Below the pieces are notes generated by a model that saw only the letters and a program-made list of their open reading frames with translations, made no database searches and was not told the origin of the DNA. 56,569 nt of DNA from Stentor roeselii (taxonomy: Eukaryota; Ciliophora; Heterotrichea; Heterotrichida; Stentoridae): assembly GCA_006503475.1 (NCBI GenBank), contig RSEH01000287.1, positions 1-56,569 of the forward strand. The letters are read 5' to 3'. Positions 10,227-20,400 of the stretch are shown one piece after another. The translations under genes and the position numbers were made by a program. How positions within the stretch are numbered: the stretch's first letter is position 1; each line of letters begins with the position of its first letter.

Positions 10227-10687
10227 TTAGAATAAAAATTTAGTTTAAAGAGATTTTAATCAAAGTACTTAATTACTTTTGCTCATAATAAAAATTTTTA
10301 TTCCTTATAATTGTTTCATGACAATATGTAAAATCTTTTCACTCACCCTAAAATTCTTGATTGATTCTATTATATGAAAGCTCTTCAAAAGCAACATTTC
10401 TCATATAAGATATTATTAGAACACCCTCGGAAATTAAAATTCAAACCTAAAGTGATATCTTGAATATATGATCTTAAAATTGTTTTTAATAATATATATT
10501 CAATGAATTTGAGTTAAGTTAATTCAAATAAACCCCTGCACAGTAACAAAGGCCAATAAGAATATAGGACGAAAAACAGAAACTGATAATAAATTCAGAT
10601 TATATGCACCTATAAGGAATTTATAGGATGCCTTTTTCTGTCTTTCTTAATTCTCCATCCTTCATCTATTTAATCTTTAATTCTAAC
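10227..10687. other. AT-rich spacer between convergent units
   Basis: These 461 bp separate the end of the receptor-like pseudogene from the convergent end of giant surface-protein gene 1. It should hold the 3' end of gene 1's transcript. I see no ORF, repeat or RNA structure in it. Confidence 0.5.
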
Positions 10688-13600
10688 TTAAAAAACTAAA
10701 AGTCCTAATCCAACAGCGACTAAACTAGCGAAAGAACTACTCTGAACCGTTGAATACTCCCAACTTGATACATTAGAGCATTGAGGAGTGAGTGGGTAAT
10801 CATTGCACACAATACAGCTAATAACATAGACATTTTCATAATACCCAGTAAGGTTAAACACAAAGCTTGATTCAGTCAAAGCATAAACATCATCTGAATA
10901 GTCAGTATCATTATTTTCCGCTCCTGTCCTGTCAAGTCCATAGTAAACCTGAGTCGTGGTGATAGTCAGATTTTCAGTGTCTGGATTAGTTTCAATCTCG
11001 CAGACCAAGCTTCCATCAACACTCGGAGTAAAAGTCATATTAACGATTTCTCCTTCAAGAACCCAATCCGGCAGTATTTCCCAGCTACCATCAGAGTAAG
11101 AGTCAGTATCAATCTTTGAAACTCCAGTCACAGTGACCCCCAGTTGGGTTGAAAGTTCATCATCTGAGTACTGAGAAACCTCATCATAAGCTGAATCAGA
11201 AGAAGTCATTGAAGAATACACCATATATGACTGAGTCGTCGCCAGATGACGGCCTTCAGGGCCTGGACCGTTTCCTCCTTTTTTCGGATTCCTTTTACCC
11301 ATACGGTTTGAGTCGATCTTAAACAGAGATACCATTGCTTGAGTGAAGTTGTCCTCATCTGTCACGTCTTCAACTTGGATCTCGGCATGAGGAGGAAGAG
11401 GGTTCGTTTCAATAGTGATGTTTTTGAAGGTACTTTCATTTCCACAGAAGTTGTTCACGTAAATGTAGAAGAAGTAAGTAGAGCCAGGAACGAGTTGTGA
11501 AAATGAGGCAATTGTTTTGGACTCTCCCTCTAAAACATAGTCTTGCTGGATCAGGTAGATGCTTCTGCCCCTGTTCATTGCTTGACGGGCGAATTCTTGA
11601 TAACTGGCAGAGTTGTTCATCATATCAAAGAGCTCTTCTGAGTATTCATCGAATCTGTCCTCAAAACTGGTCAGGTTAGAATCAGTAGTACCGAACCCTG
11701 GAACATTCTCGATAATGTAATTTTCAGTCATTTTCGCTTCATCGAAATTGTTTTCTCCCGAAAGAGCCCAACTCACAACTGCAAGACTATCAGAATACAA
11801 ACTGATCTCTATATTGTTCGAAGTTTGGCTCACTATATCAACCTTAATTATTGCAGGGTATTCATAAGGTTTCTTAAAGACGAAGCTGAACGGTTCTTCA
11901 ACTTTGAAAGAATCTGAACTAGGTCCTGAAAGAATCGCTTTAAATTGATACTCCTCGTCAATATTGCAGTTTTCACAGCTAATGCTGAGACCTGCGAAAT
12001 GATGCTTTTCATCCATGAAAAGCACTTGAGGGTAAAACTTAATATCTGAAGTGGTGTAGTTATGCTCAAATCGAACTTCAAGCATTTCAAAAGGCGAAAT
12101 AATCAAGCCACTTCCATCAATCACAATCGGGTAAGGGAAGCCCCTATACCCAGGAGGCACGAGAATTTCAAGAGGACTGGTTAAAGGAAACTGGATATCG
12201 CTGTTGATCTCCACAATTGTCGGAGTAGGTGGAGCATAGAACCCTTCTTTGCCGAAAGGGTCTTCTCTGATTTTCCAGTCAATATAATAAAACCCAGGAT
12301 CTGAAGTCGAAGGGGCTCCGACCATGAACTCAGCCACTGGAGCCTCTGGGCGAATGCGGTAAACCCCGTGCCTATCGAGAATTAACGGCGCGTCTCCTCG
12401 AGGATGTCCTTCAATTTCCATTTCTCTTGCAAAGAGCTTGTCGTTGGTGGATTTTATTTCGAACATACCAGTGAAACATCCAGCTGCAATGGTGAGTTTT
12501 TCCCCATTGTTTATCTGAAGTTCTTGATAATTTGACGACTCAAAGTGAGCAAACGCTGCATTTAAGTTGTTCATTGTAAATGAGTCAACATCTTCTATTG
12601 TGAAGTCGTCATCATCTTTTGAAAAAGAAACAAAAGCAGCCATAAAAGGAGCTGAGTATCTTGCTGTCTCCTCGTAAGGGAAATCATAAAAGAACGGCTT
12701 GCCTTCATATCCATCTTTCGGACTCACAATGCCTGATAAAAAGAATCTTGTGATAAATTCAGAGCTGAGTTTGAAGTTCGCTTCAAGGTTGCCGTCAACT
12801 TCGAAATTGACGACGTTTCCTTCAATCGAGCAGATATTTTCATCTGATATGATTTGCCCTTGCTGACTTGACCCGTCATCGTAAATCATCTGGCATCTGG
12901 TCTTCTCAGGGTCAGTGAGCCCGAGGTTGTAAGGATAGGGAAAAACAATCGCGAAGGCTCCCTGGTCCGGTAGTTCCAAGTCGATTCTGCTGTCTATAAT
13001 CAGTGAATGTCTCATTCCTTTTTCAGATCCTGATGGCTCAGGAAATGCGGAGAGCAAGTCGATGGTCCCTGAAAAGCTTTGAGTCATTTCAAAAGCATTT
13101 GATTCGCTGATATAGAAAGGCTGGACTGTTATTTCCCCATCCCAATTTCTTAAGTAAACCGAGCAGTAGGACTTAGAAACAGGGTTTGAAAGATGAAGCA
13201 CAATTCCCAGTTCTTGATTCGATTTAACTGAATCTGGCAACATGCAGCTGACTAGCCAGTGATCAACTCTACAAAGAATGAATTCAAAGTTGTCATTTTC
13301 TTTTACGATGTAAGACTCGATATACAAAAGTCCTGGAAGATACTCTAAACTAAAAGTGTTTCCAGGAATAGCGTTGAAGTCTTTATTCACCTGAATTTCA
13401 ATGAAATCTGAGTTTTCAAGTGTTTCTGTAAATGAAAGCGATATTGAGTACCAACTGTCGAACGCTGCATTATATTTAGTCGTTTTGATTGAATCGTCTT
13501 GAATTTCATTTGAGGGCTTGTCTTTAACAGTAAAACCTTGTGACCCGTCATCGCTGGTATCAGCGGTGTCATCAATCAAGTACTCGCCATCAACTTCTAC

Positions 13601-16600
13601 TTTAATAAGCACTTTCCTGAATCCAGTGCTGCTTAAGTCAAAAGCGCTGTCCTTGACTATTTCGATTGTTTTGCCTTTATCCACATCCTGAAGCAGGGTA
13701 ACTTTCAAGACTCCATCAGATATCTCTGCCAAAGAGTGTCCATAGTTGCACCAAGTGTTCTCTTGAACTGCAGAGTCATCTAAAAACTGACTGCTTATTT
13801 CAATGACCGACCCCTTACCGATCTTATAATCTGCTTCAAATGAGGTTCCAAAGAACACTTTTTTGCTTCCGTTCACATCAGGATAGGCCCAGCTTTCAGC
13901 AGATGATTTCGAAGGAGTTGTACTTCCTGCTGTGAACTTTGTTATTACTTTAGAGTTGGTGTCATCTGATGACTGAGTCCATGAAAATGAAAGTGCTTCA
14001 CTGGCAAGCCCGTTGTAGTAAACTTTTACTGACTTGAATCCGATGTAAGAAGTTGAAGAGGAATCTGATGAAATTTTAGGAAGACGCACCAAGGCATGAA
14101 TTTCTATTGAGCCTGTGAATTTTTTGGTTGTTTCTGTTGATTTCCAGCTTCCGCTTGAAACATATTCTCCTCCGAGAAACTCATCAGGTAAAACGATATA
14201 TACCCACGAATCTACATATGAATCGACCCAACTGTCACCGATTTCAAATGTGATGTATGATGAGGGCATAACGTTTTTACTTACGGAAAGAGTTAGTACC
14301 AGTTCTATGTATTCCGAACCCCAGGAATAACCTTTTTGGTTTTGAGGCTTGAAGTCTTTAAATGTCATACTCAGAGCTGATCCTACTGTCAATGTCACTT
14401 TTTCTGCATATATGCATGCATCACTACCGAATTCCGCTCCTGAAGCAACAGCAACATACATGTATTGAGTACCCGCTTCAAACCATGGCCCAGTTATTGT
14501 TGCAGTTAAGCTATTTGCTACTGATTCAGTGAAAGTTCCCGAAGTATATCCTGACTTATAATTATAGTACTGATTACTCATTCCTAAAGTACTTAGCGTG
14601 GTACCTGATAAAGAAAAGCCTTCAGGAACAACAAAAGCATATCTGAGAATTGATTGAGCTGTAGCTACATCACCATCATAATTCGCAGCTGCAATTGTAA
14701 AAGTATGTGAAAGGTCTCCTTGCAAAGAAATCGAAGCTGATGCTGCCGAATATGAAAACTCAGAATCTGGAGTAAAAGAATCGGTGCTTGTGAATACAGT
14801 CTCTTCAGCTGAATCAACTATTAACTTAACGGTCAATGTTGCTGACACATCTACAGAAGCTTCAAAAGCTGGGTAAGCTATAGTGAAACTAACAGGCTCA
14901 TTTTTCTTCAAAGATGAAATAATCAGCATGAAGTCCCCATTCGAGTCCAAATAGACCTTCGAGCCAACTGTTGGGTATTGGTCTCCAGTGACCATGTCTG
15001 TCAGACTGGTAAAGTTCTGTGAGAACGAAACATACGCCCTAAGTTCACCTAAAGAGTAGTCGAATGGACTAGTGAATGACACCTCCATTGGCAGTCCTGA
15101 AGCATAAACATTGCTACAAAATTGCTTTATCTCAAATGTTAGGTCTTGGTTATTCGAGTCGATGAAAAAAGGCTTTGAGTAAAGGTAAGTTGTGGATGAC
15201 TTCGACAATACAACTATTGACTCCGACAAGTAACTCATCAATGATGGTCTTAAAGGAAGGTAGATATCTTTAGGATCAGATTTAGATCCGGCTCCAATGT
15301 AAAAAATGACTCCTTGCCCAGAAGTTACTGATGCTTCTAAGGTAAATTTAATTGAATTAGTTGTTATCTCTACTTTGTTATTGGTTATAGCAGAACTGGA
15401 ATCAAGAGAGGTTGTCCCTGAAAATGTTAAAGAATCTCCAATTTTATAAATACCAAAGAAATCTGATGACATAGCTACATATTCATTATTTCTGGAGTTT
15501 GCAGATGACACTGGCATATATAGCTTGATGGAATCCCCGGCTACTAAATCGACAGGAGCATTAAAGGCCAAAACGATTCCATAAGTACCCATCTGTCCAA
15601 GTAAGTTCTTTCCATCAATATCATTAAAAGACTCAGTGATATAAAGTTGATTTACTGTCAAAAGTGTAGCAGTAGTAGCAGAAGTTGAAAAAGTGTCCTT
15701 CAGTGAATTCATTGTTCTTCCATCGCCATCCCGAGTCAATATTGAGGTGATTGAAAGAGTAGCTGCGGTGGTCAAAGTAAGAGCCGTGAAGTAAATCTTA
15801 GACTTTTCTTTTATCGTAACATCAGGCGAGCAGGTCACCACAGACCCATCTCCTGAGTCAGCAACAGAGCAAGGAATATAATTTGAATCTTCATCTCTTG
15901 CTGAAATACTGCATTCGCTTGCATCTCCAGAGCCAGGTCCATCATTAGTGACCTGCTTATTAGTCGCTGTATGAATTTTGCTGCAAAACTTCGCCTTGGA
16001 CACTGTGATAACAATTGACCCGTCATCAGGCACGAGATCATCTGCATGAAAGACGATTTTTGTGTAAGTTAGTTGTCCATTCGCGAAAAAGTCCTTGATT
16101 TTATCATTATCAGCCTTCCAAGAGTCCACAGTGACATTTTTCGAAATCACTTCTTCTTCAGGTCCAGTTCCAGCGAAACTGTAAAGAGTCGTTGAAGTTC
16201 CGAACCTCAAAACATCGATACTCCAATCATAGTTATTTCCTGAGTTCTCATACCAAGGGTTCATCAGTCCTTTGATGATGATCGTGACAGTATTTCCTTG
16301 ATCATGCCCTTCAATTCCTTCAAAGAACCCGTAAATGTAAAGTTTTTGATTATCATCGTCATATTCGACATCGATTCCTTTAAATTCTTGGTGGTCATCC
16401 ATGACCCAGATCTTAAACTCTTCCTCATTAACAAGGAAATTCTCGTCTTTCGTCAAACAAAGAAGATCGCCAGGGTTGAGTCTTTGTCCCGCTCCTAAAA
16501 CGAAAGAAAAGTTCAGAACGACTTGATCGAGAATGAAGAGATCCGTTTTTCCTTCAGGGAATAAGTAAGACACTGACAAACTGTCCTCTTCTGCTGTGGG

Positions 16601-17023
16601 CTCGTCGTCGAGGACTGCAAAGTACCCAAAAGCCCGGGCTTCTGCGAAGACCTGGCCCGTTTCTCCAAATTTGATTCTCAATGAAATAGGACCGTATGTC
16701 CCAGCTTCATCGACGCTGTAACTGCAAACTGCTGCCCAGTCGTTTATCACTTCAACCACTGGATAAAGTTCGCACACTGTTGCTGCTTCATCTCCTGGTA
16801 CCTCAATCTCTGCATAGAAGTCTTTCATGTCGATTTGAACAGGAAATTTGAGATTGAAGAAAACGTACATCGTTGAAAAAGAGTCCTTGTGGTTTGAGTC
16901 TAGTTTGATCTGGCTCACTTGCCAGCTTAGTGATGACCCAAGTGCCAAAGGCCCATTGAAGTCACCGTAAACTATATCCCAAAACTTGGCCTGAGCCAAG
17001 GCTAGTAGGTATACCAACAACAT
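10688..17023 (-). CDS. Giant secreted surface protein, paralog 1 (2,111 aa)
   Basis: This uninterrupted ORF from ATG to TAA is one of five paralogs in the window; I do not recognise the family. A signal peptide (MLLVYLLALAQA) is followed by the family's N-terminal signature (SWQVSQIKLDSNHKDSFS, about residues 34-51). Long Ser/Thr-rich, beta-type sequence follows. Landmarks shared with the paralogs are LYMPVS near 505, NNGEKLTIAAGCFTG near 1503, GFYYIDW near 1579, SCENC near 1686 and SCIVCNDYPLTPQC near 2069. The last residues (SSFASLVAVGLGLLVF) form a short hydrophobic tail with nothing after it, as in GPI-anchor signals. Peculiar to this copy are a Lys/Gly/Pro-rich insert near residue 1908 (GKRNPKKGGNGPGPEG) and the loss of the cysteine that the others have in TWCL (here SWAL). 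It diverges from paralog 2 and appears closest to paralog 5. I infer it is a large glycosylated cell-surface or matrix protein. Confidence 0.85.
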   Translation of the reverse strand: MLLVYLLALAQAKFWDIVYGDFNGPLALGSSLSWQVSQIKLDSNHKDSFSTMYVFFNLKFPVQIDMKDFYAEIEVPGDEAATVCELYPVVEVINDWAAVCSYSVDEAGTYGPISLRIKFGETGQVFAEARAFGYFAVLDDEPTAEEDSLSVSYLFPEGKTDLFILDQVVLNFSFVLGAGQRLNPGDLLCLTKDENFLVNEEEFKIWVMDDHQEFKGIDVEYDDDNQKLYIYGFFEGIEGHDQGNTVTIIIKGLMNPWYENSGNNYDWSIDVLRFGTSTTLYSFAGTGPEEEVISKNVTVDSWKADNDKIKDFFANGQLTYTKIVFHADDLVPDDGSIVITVSKAKFCSKIHTATNKQVTNDGPGSGDASECSISARDEDSNYIPCSVADSGDGSVVTCSPDVTIKEKSKIYFTALTLTTAATLSITSILTRDGDGRTMNSLKDTFSTSATTATLLTVNQLYITESFNDIDGKNLLGQMGTYGIVLAFNAPVDLVAGDSIKLYMPVSSANSRNNEYVAMSSDFFGIYKIGDSLTFSGTTSLDSSSAITNNKVEITTNSIKFTLEASVTSGQGVIFYIGAGSKSDPKDIYLPLRPSLMSYLSESIVVLSKSSTTYLYSKPFFIDSNNQDLTFEIKQFCSNVYASGLPMEVSFTSPFDYSLGELRAYVSFSQNFTSLTDMVTGDQYPTVGSKVYLDSNGDFMLIISSLKKNEPVSFTIAYPAFEASVDVSATLTVKLIVDSAEETVFTSTDSFTPDSEFSYSAASASISLQGDLSHTFTIAAANYDGDVATAQSILRYAFVVPEGFSLSGTTLSTLGMSNQYYNYKSGYTSGTFTESVANSLTATITGPWFEAGTQYMYVAVASGAEFGSDACIYAEKVTLTVGSALSMTFKDFKPQNQKGYSWGSEYIELVLTLSVSKNVMPSSYITFEIGDSWVDSYVDSWVYIVLPDEFLGGEYVSSGSWKSTETTKKFTGSIEIHALVRLPKISSDSSSTSYIGFKSVKVYYNGLASEALSFSWTQSSDDTNSKVITKFTAGSTTPSKSSAESWAYPDVNGSKKVFFGTSFEADYKIGKGSVIEISSQFLDDSAVQENTWCNYGHSLAEISDGVLKVTLLQDVDKGKTIEIVKDSAFDLSSTGFRKVLIKVEVDGEYLIDDTADTSDDGSQGFTVKDKPSNEIQDDSIKTTKYNAAFDSWYSISLSFTETLENSDFIEIQVNKDFNAIPGNTFSLEYLPGLLYIESYIVKENDNFEFILCRVDHWLVSCMLPDSVKSNQELGIVLHLSNPVSKSYCSVYLRNWDGEITVQPFYISESNAFEMTQSFSGTIDLLSAFPEPSGSEKGMRHSLIIDSRIDLELPDQGAFAIVFPYPYNLGLTDPEKTRCQMIYDDGSSQQGQIISDENICSIEGNVVNFEVDGNLEANFKLSSEFITRFFLSGIVSPKDGYEGKPFFYDFPYEETARYSAPFMAAFVSFSKDDDDFTIEDVDSFTMNNLNAAFAHFESSNYQELQINNGEKLTIAAGCFTGMFEIKSTNDKLFAREMEIEGHPRGDAPLILDRHGVYRIRPEAPVAEFMVGAPSTSDPGFYYIDWKIREDPFGKEGFYAPPTPTIVEINSDIQFPLTSPLEILVPPGYRGFPYPIVIDGSGLIISPFEMLEVRFEHNYTTSDIKFYPQVLFMDEKHHFAGLSISCENCNIDEEYQFKAILSGPSSDSFKVEEPFSFVFKKPYEYPAIIKVDIVSQTSNNIEISLYSDSLAVVSWALSGENNFDEAKMTENYIIENVPGFGTTDSNLTSFEDRFDEYSEELFDMMNNSASYQEFARQAMNRGRSIYLIQQDYVLEGESKTIASFSQLVPGSTYFFYIYVNNFCGNESTFKNITIETNPLPPHAEIQVEDVTDEDNFTQAMVSLFKIDSNRMGKRNPKKGGNGPGPEGRHLATTQSYMVYSSMTSSDSAYDEVSQYSDDELSTQLGVTVTGVSKIDTDSYSDGSWEILPDWVLEGEIVNMTFTPSVDGSLVCEIETNPDTENLTITTTQVYYGLDRTGAENNDTDYSDDVYALTESSFVFNLTGYYENVYVISCIVCNDYPLTPQCSNVSSWEYSTVQSSSFASLVAVGLGLLVF

Positions 17024-17464
17024 TTATAATCCATTCATTTTAAATACTAAAAGGCCTTTAAAATAAGCTTAATTTTATAGGAAGTTAGAATAAACTAAGC
17101 TTCATTTTGAGAACTCTAGCTTCATTCCTATTAGGATTCATATCCTCATTTTTCATATAAAATATTTCAATCAATTATTTCAACTTGAAATCATTTGAAA
17201 GTGAATCATTTCATTAGAAAAGTATAAAGAATCCATAATCAAGTTCAACAAACGATTTTCTTCGGATTAATCAACTTCCTTGAATTTATTCGCCACTCTC
17301 CAGTGATCTAAAAAATCTCAGCATTTTCGCATTCTAATAAAATAATCTAATGGTATATTCTCCTACTTTGAGCAAAAAAAATTATAATGAAATTGAAATA
17401 TTTAAGGTAAGTTTAAATCAAAAAACCTAAATACAAGTAATTATCTTCTACATATTCATAAAAA
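17024..17464. promoter_or_regulatory. Divergent promoter region of giant paralogs 1 and 2
   Basis: These 441 bp lie between the start codons of two divergently transcribed giant genes, so both promoters and both 5' UTRs must be here. The sequence is AT-rich with A-runs just before each ATG. I see no clear shared motif or inverted repeat that would mark a bidirectional element. Confidence 0.6.
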
Positions 17465-20400
17465 ATGCTTGCTTACCTAATTTTAGCCGCCGAAGCAACT
17501 TTTCAAAGCTTCAAAAAAAGTGACCACATAAGCCAGTCACTCATATCGTGGCCAAACACTTGGGTGAACAGCAGATTCGAGGCAGACTCCAACTACCTCG
17601 ATTCCTGCTCAAAATTCGAATTTTTCTTCAAAATCGAAGAAAAAACTCTAAATCCATTCGACTATCACGCGCTTTTTCGCTTCAAACAATCATCAGAAGG
17701 TGTGAAATGTCTTCTTTCATCCTTAAGTCCTTCAGAGCCTGACTGGAAAGCGACATGCGAATATTCATTCCGCGGTCCAAGCCTCATTTACGGTCCATTT
17801 GAAATCACGATTTTGCACTCAAGCTCGAAAAACATCATCGCGAAGGACCCAGTAGCAGGTTTTTTAGCTTTTAAAAACGGATCCGAGCCTTCTGGAGGGA
17901 CTTTTTCAGTTTCGTATCAAGACACATCCAGTTCTCGAACAGTTGAAAGCCGGACAAGCCTGGTCTTTCAAGTGACTCTTCCAAAAGAAAGCCTTTTCCC
18001 AGGAGACTTCTTTGAACTGATCCCTGACCCGATGTTTCCAATCAAAAATCTTGAACTGTCCTGGGAGGAGTCATTTTCATCGTCGAAGCTTTTCAAAAAC
18101 ACAGAAGTTTCCGTGATTTCTGAGTCAAGTCAATTATTTTCAGCTTCTGTTCTTATCTTTGGACTGGAAAACGAGGTCCTCAGAGGAACAAACGTGTCGT
18201 TCAGTCTTTCTGGATTTTACAACCCGTCAACTGTGCAGAAGGGAGGAGCCTATGGCTGGACTTTGAAGATCTGGAGATTCGGGGTGAAAACTTTGATTCA
18301 GTCTTATGCGAGTAAAGGGCCGAGCCTTGGGACATTGCCAGGCAAAGTCAATATAAAAGACTTCAGACCCAGTGTTTCTTCTGCATTCATCCCCGAAGAC
18401 ATCATCAATGGCCTCAACGTTTACTGGACCCTCGTGTTTAATTGTCAGCATTTCATCCCATTAGGAGGAAGGTTTCTTGTTGAGTTTCAAGGAGTGACTC
18501 TTAACGACTACTCCATTAAAACCACCACGCATCAGACCAGGTCTTCTTCAAGTGGCCCTGACCCTTTATTCGCCTACAATCACTCAGGCTTTGCATTAAA
18601 AAGTTACTTTGAAGCTTCGAATAAGGTTTTTATTGAACTGTCTCCAGAACAAGCACTTCCTGTCAGTTTAACCATCAAACTTGAGGCTTATCTTAAAGTT
18701 CTAGATTATAAAGAATTCGGCGTTAGTCGAATTATCGCTCAAGACTCGAATGGAGCTGTGATTGATGAACTTGAGAAACCGGAAAAAGTTTATTTATGGA
18801 AAGATCGAACTAGTTTTGATAAGGACGCTGGCGTTTTTCTTATGGAAGCTGTTGATGATACGAATGAAGTTAAGGAATTTAATAAGGTTGGGTATTTTGG
18901 AATCGTTGCTTGGATTAACCCGAAATTTGAAATGATTGCAGGAACAAGCATACTGATTTATATGCCTGTCAGCACTGGCAATGCAGCCAAAGCGGATGAC
19001 TTGGTGTTCAATGAAAATTATTATGCACTCGTGGTGAGTGATGTGGACTCTTCAGGTTTAACTTCATCCACATTTTCTTCTTCAATCGAAGCAAATGTTT
19101 CAATATCCCAAGGACTTATAAACGTAACCCTAAACTCTTCTCATCCCTCTACAACTCTTTTCATCTTTATAGGCTCAGGAGTATCTTCAGAGCCTAACTT
19201 GACCTACACCCAACTGATTCCAACGAAGTCTTCCTCAGAAATCATTCTGAAATACAGTAACTCAACAAACACTTACATATATACATCCCTCTTGTACTTC
19301 TCTTCTAGTTCACTGGAAGTGTCCTTCATGATGCTCTGCAGCAATGTTTACAAAGCAGGAAGTCCAGGAAAAGTGAATTATTCTACAGTTTTCTGGCCAG
19401 TCCCCGGAAACTATTCACTCCAGGTCTTTTTTGAGTTTCAAGAAAAACAACAGTCGAGAATCAGCAATTTTGATGTGTTTTCGCCTTCGAATCTTAATCA
19501 TGGAGACCCTTACCCGAGTTCTGATGATAAAAAAATAATTAGAGTGTCGTCGACGAAGGAACTTTACTATTTACAGACTTCTAATTTGGAAACATCTGAT
19601 GAAAAAATAGTTTTTCCTCTGCCGTTGACTACGAATGGGAATAATTATCGGGTGGAGGTAAAGATTTTTGCAGTTTCTACACTTTTTAAGGAGAGATTTT
19701 TGTTGTATTCAGGGGTTTCTAACTTTTTTGAGACTACTGATGAAGATGTTACTAGTGGAAAGCCGACCTCTCATGAACAGCTGATTAAGAAGATACTCAC
19801 TCCGGTGACAGTTATGCTGGCGATTCGAAACGAGCCAGTTGATTCGGACGGTAACGGAGAAGTGGAGCTGGATCCATCCTGGTATTCATTCATGCTGATA
19901 ACTCCAAGCGGCTGGCGCAGTACCGACTCAGTCCTAACATCAGGGACCTCTCTAACCTCAGAGAACTACCTTTTTCCATTTTCAGTCTACTACAAGAACA
20001 GCGTAAACATCCTATACGAGACAGTGCCATACGCGACTCATTACCTGCGGTTCACAACGGGCTGGATGACGAGCACTTCTTTGGACTACACTTTCGTCAT
20101 AGGCTACACAGTCTCCAACCTGGAGTTCTCAGGTTTAAGCTGCGTGTCAATAAAAGGCTCAGTCAACATAAAGCCAGAAAAGCTGCAAGTTTACAACTAC
20201 GGGCCAAACGTGATCAGTTCCTATTCTTACAACGCCCGGACAACCTCCACCAGTCTTTCCTTCATGTCGAGCACAAGCCGAATCCAGAAAGGCTCAGTCA
20301 TCCGAATCATGATAAATCAATGGAAGCCGAGTTTCGACGTTGTCTGGACTGTTCTCAACGGGTCTAAAGCAATAAACGGGACTTTTCAAGATTTGGTCTG

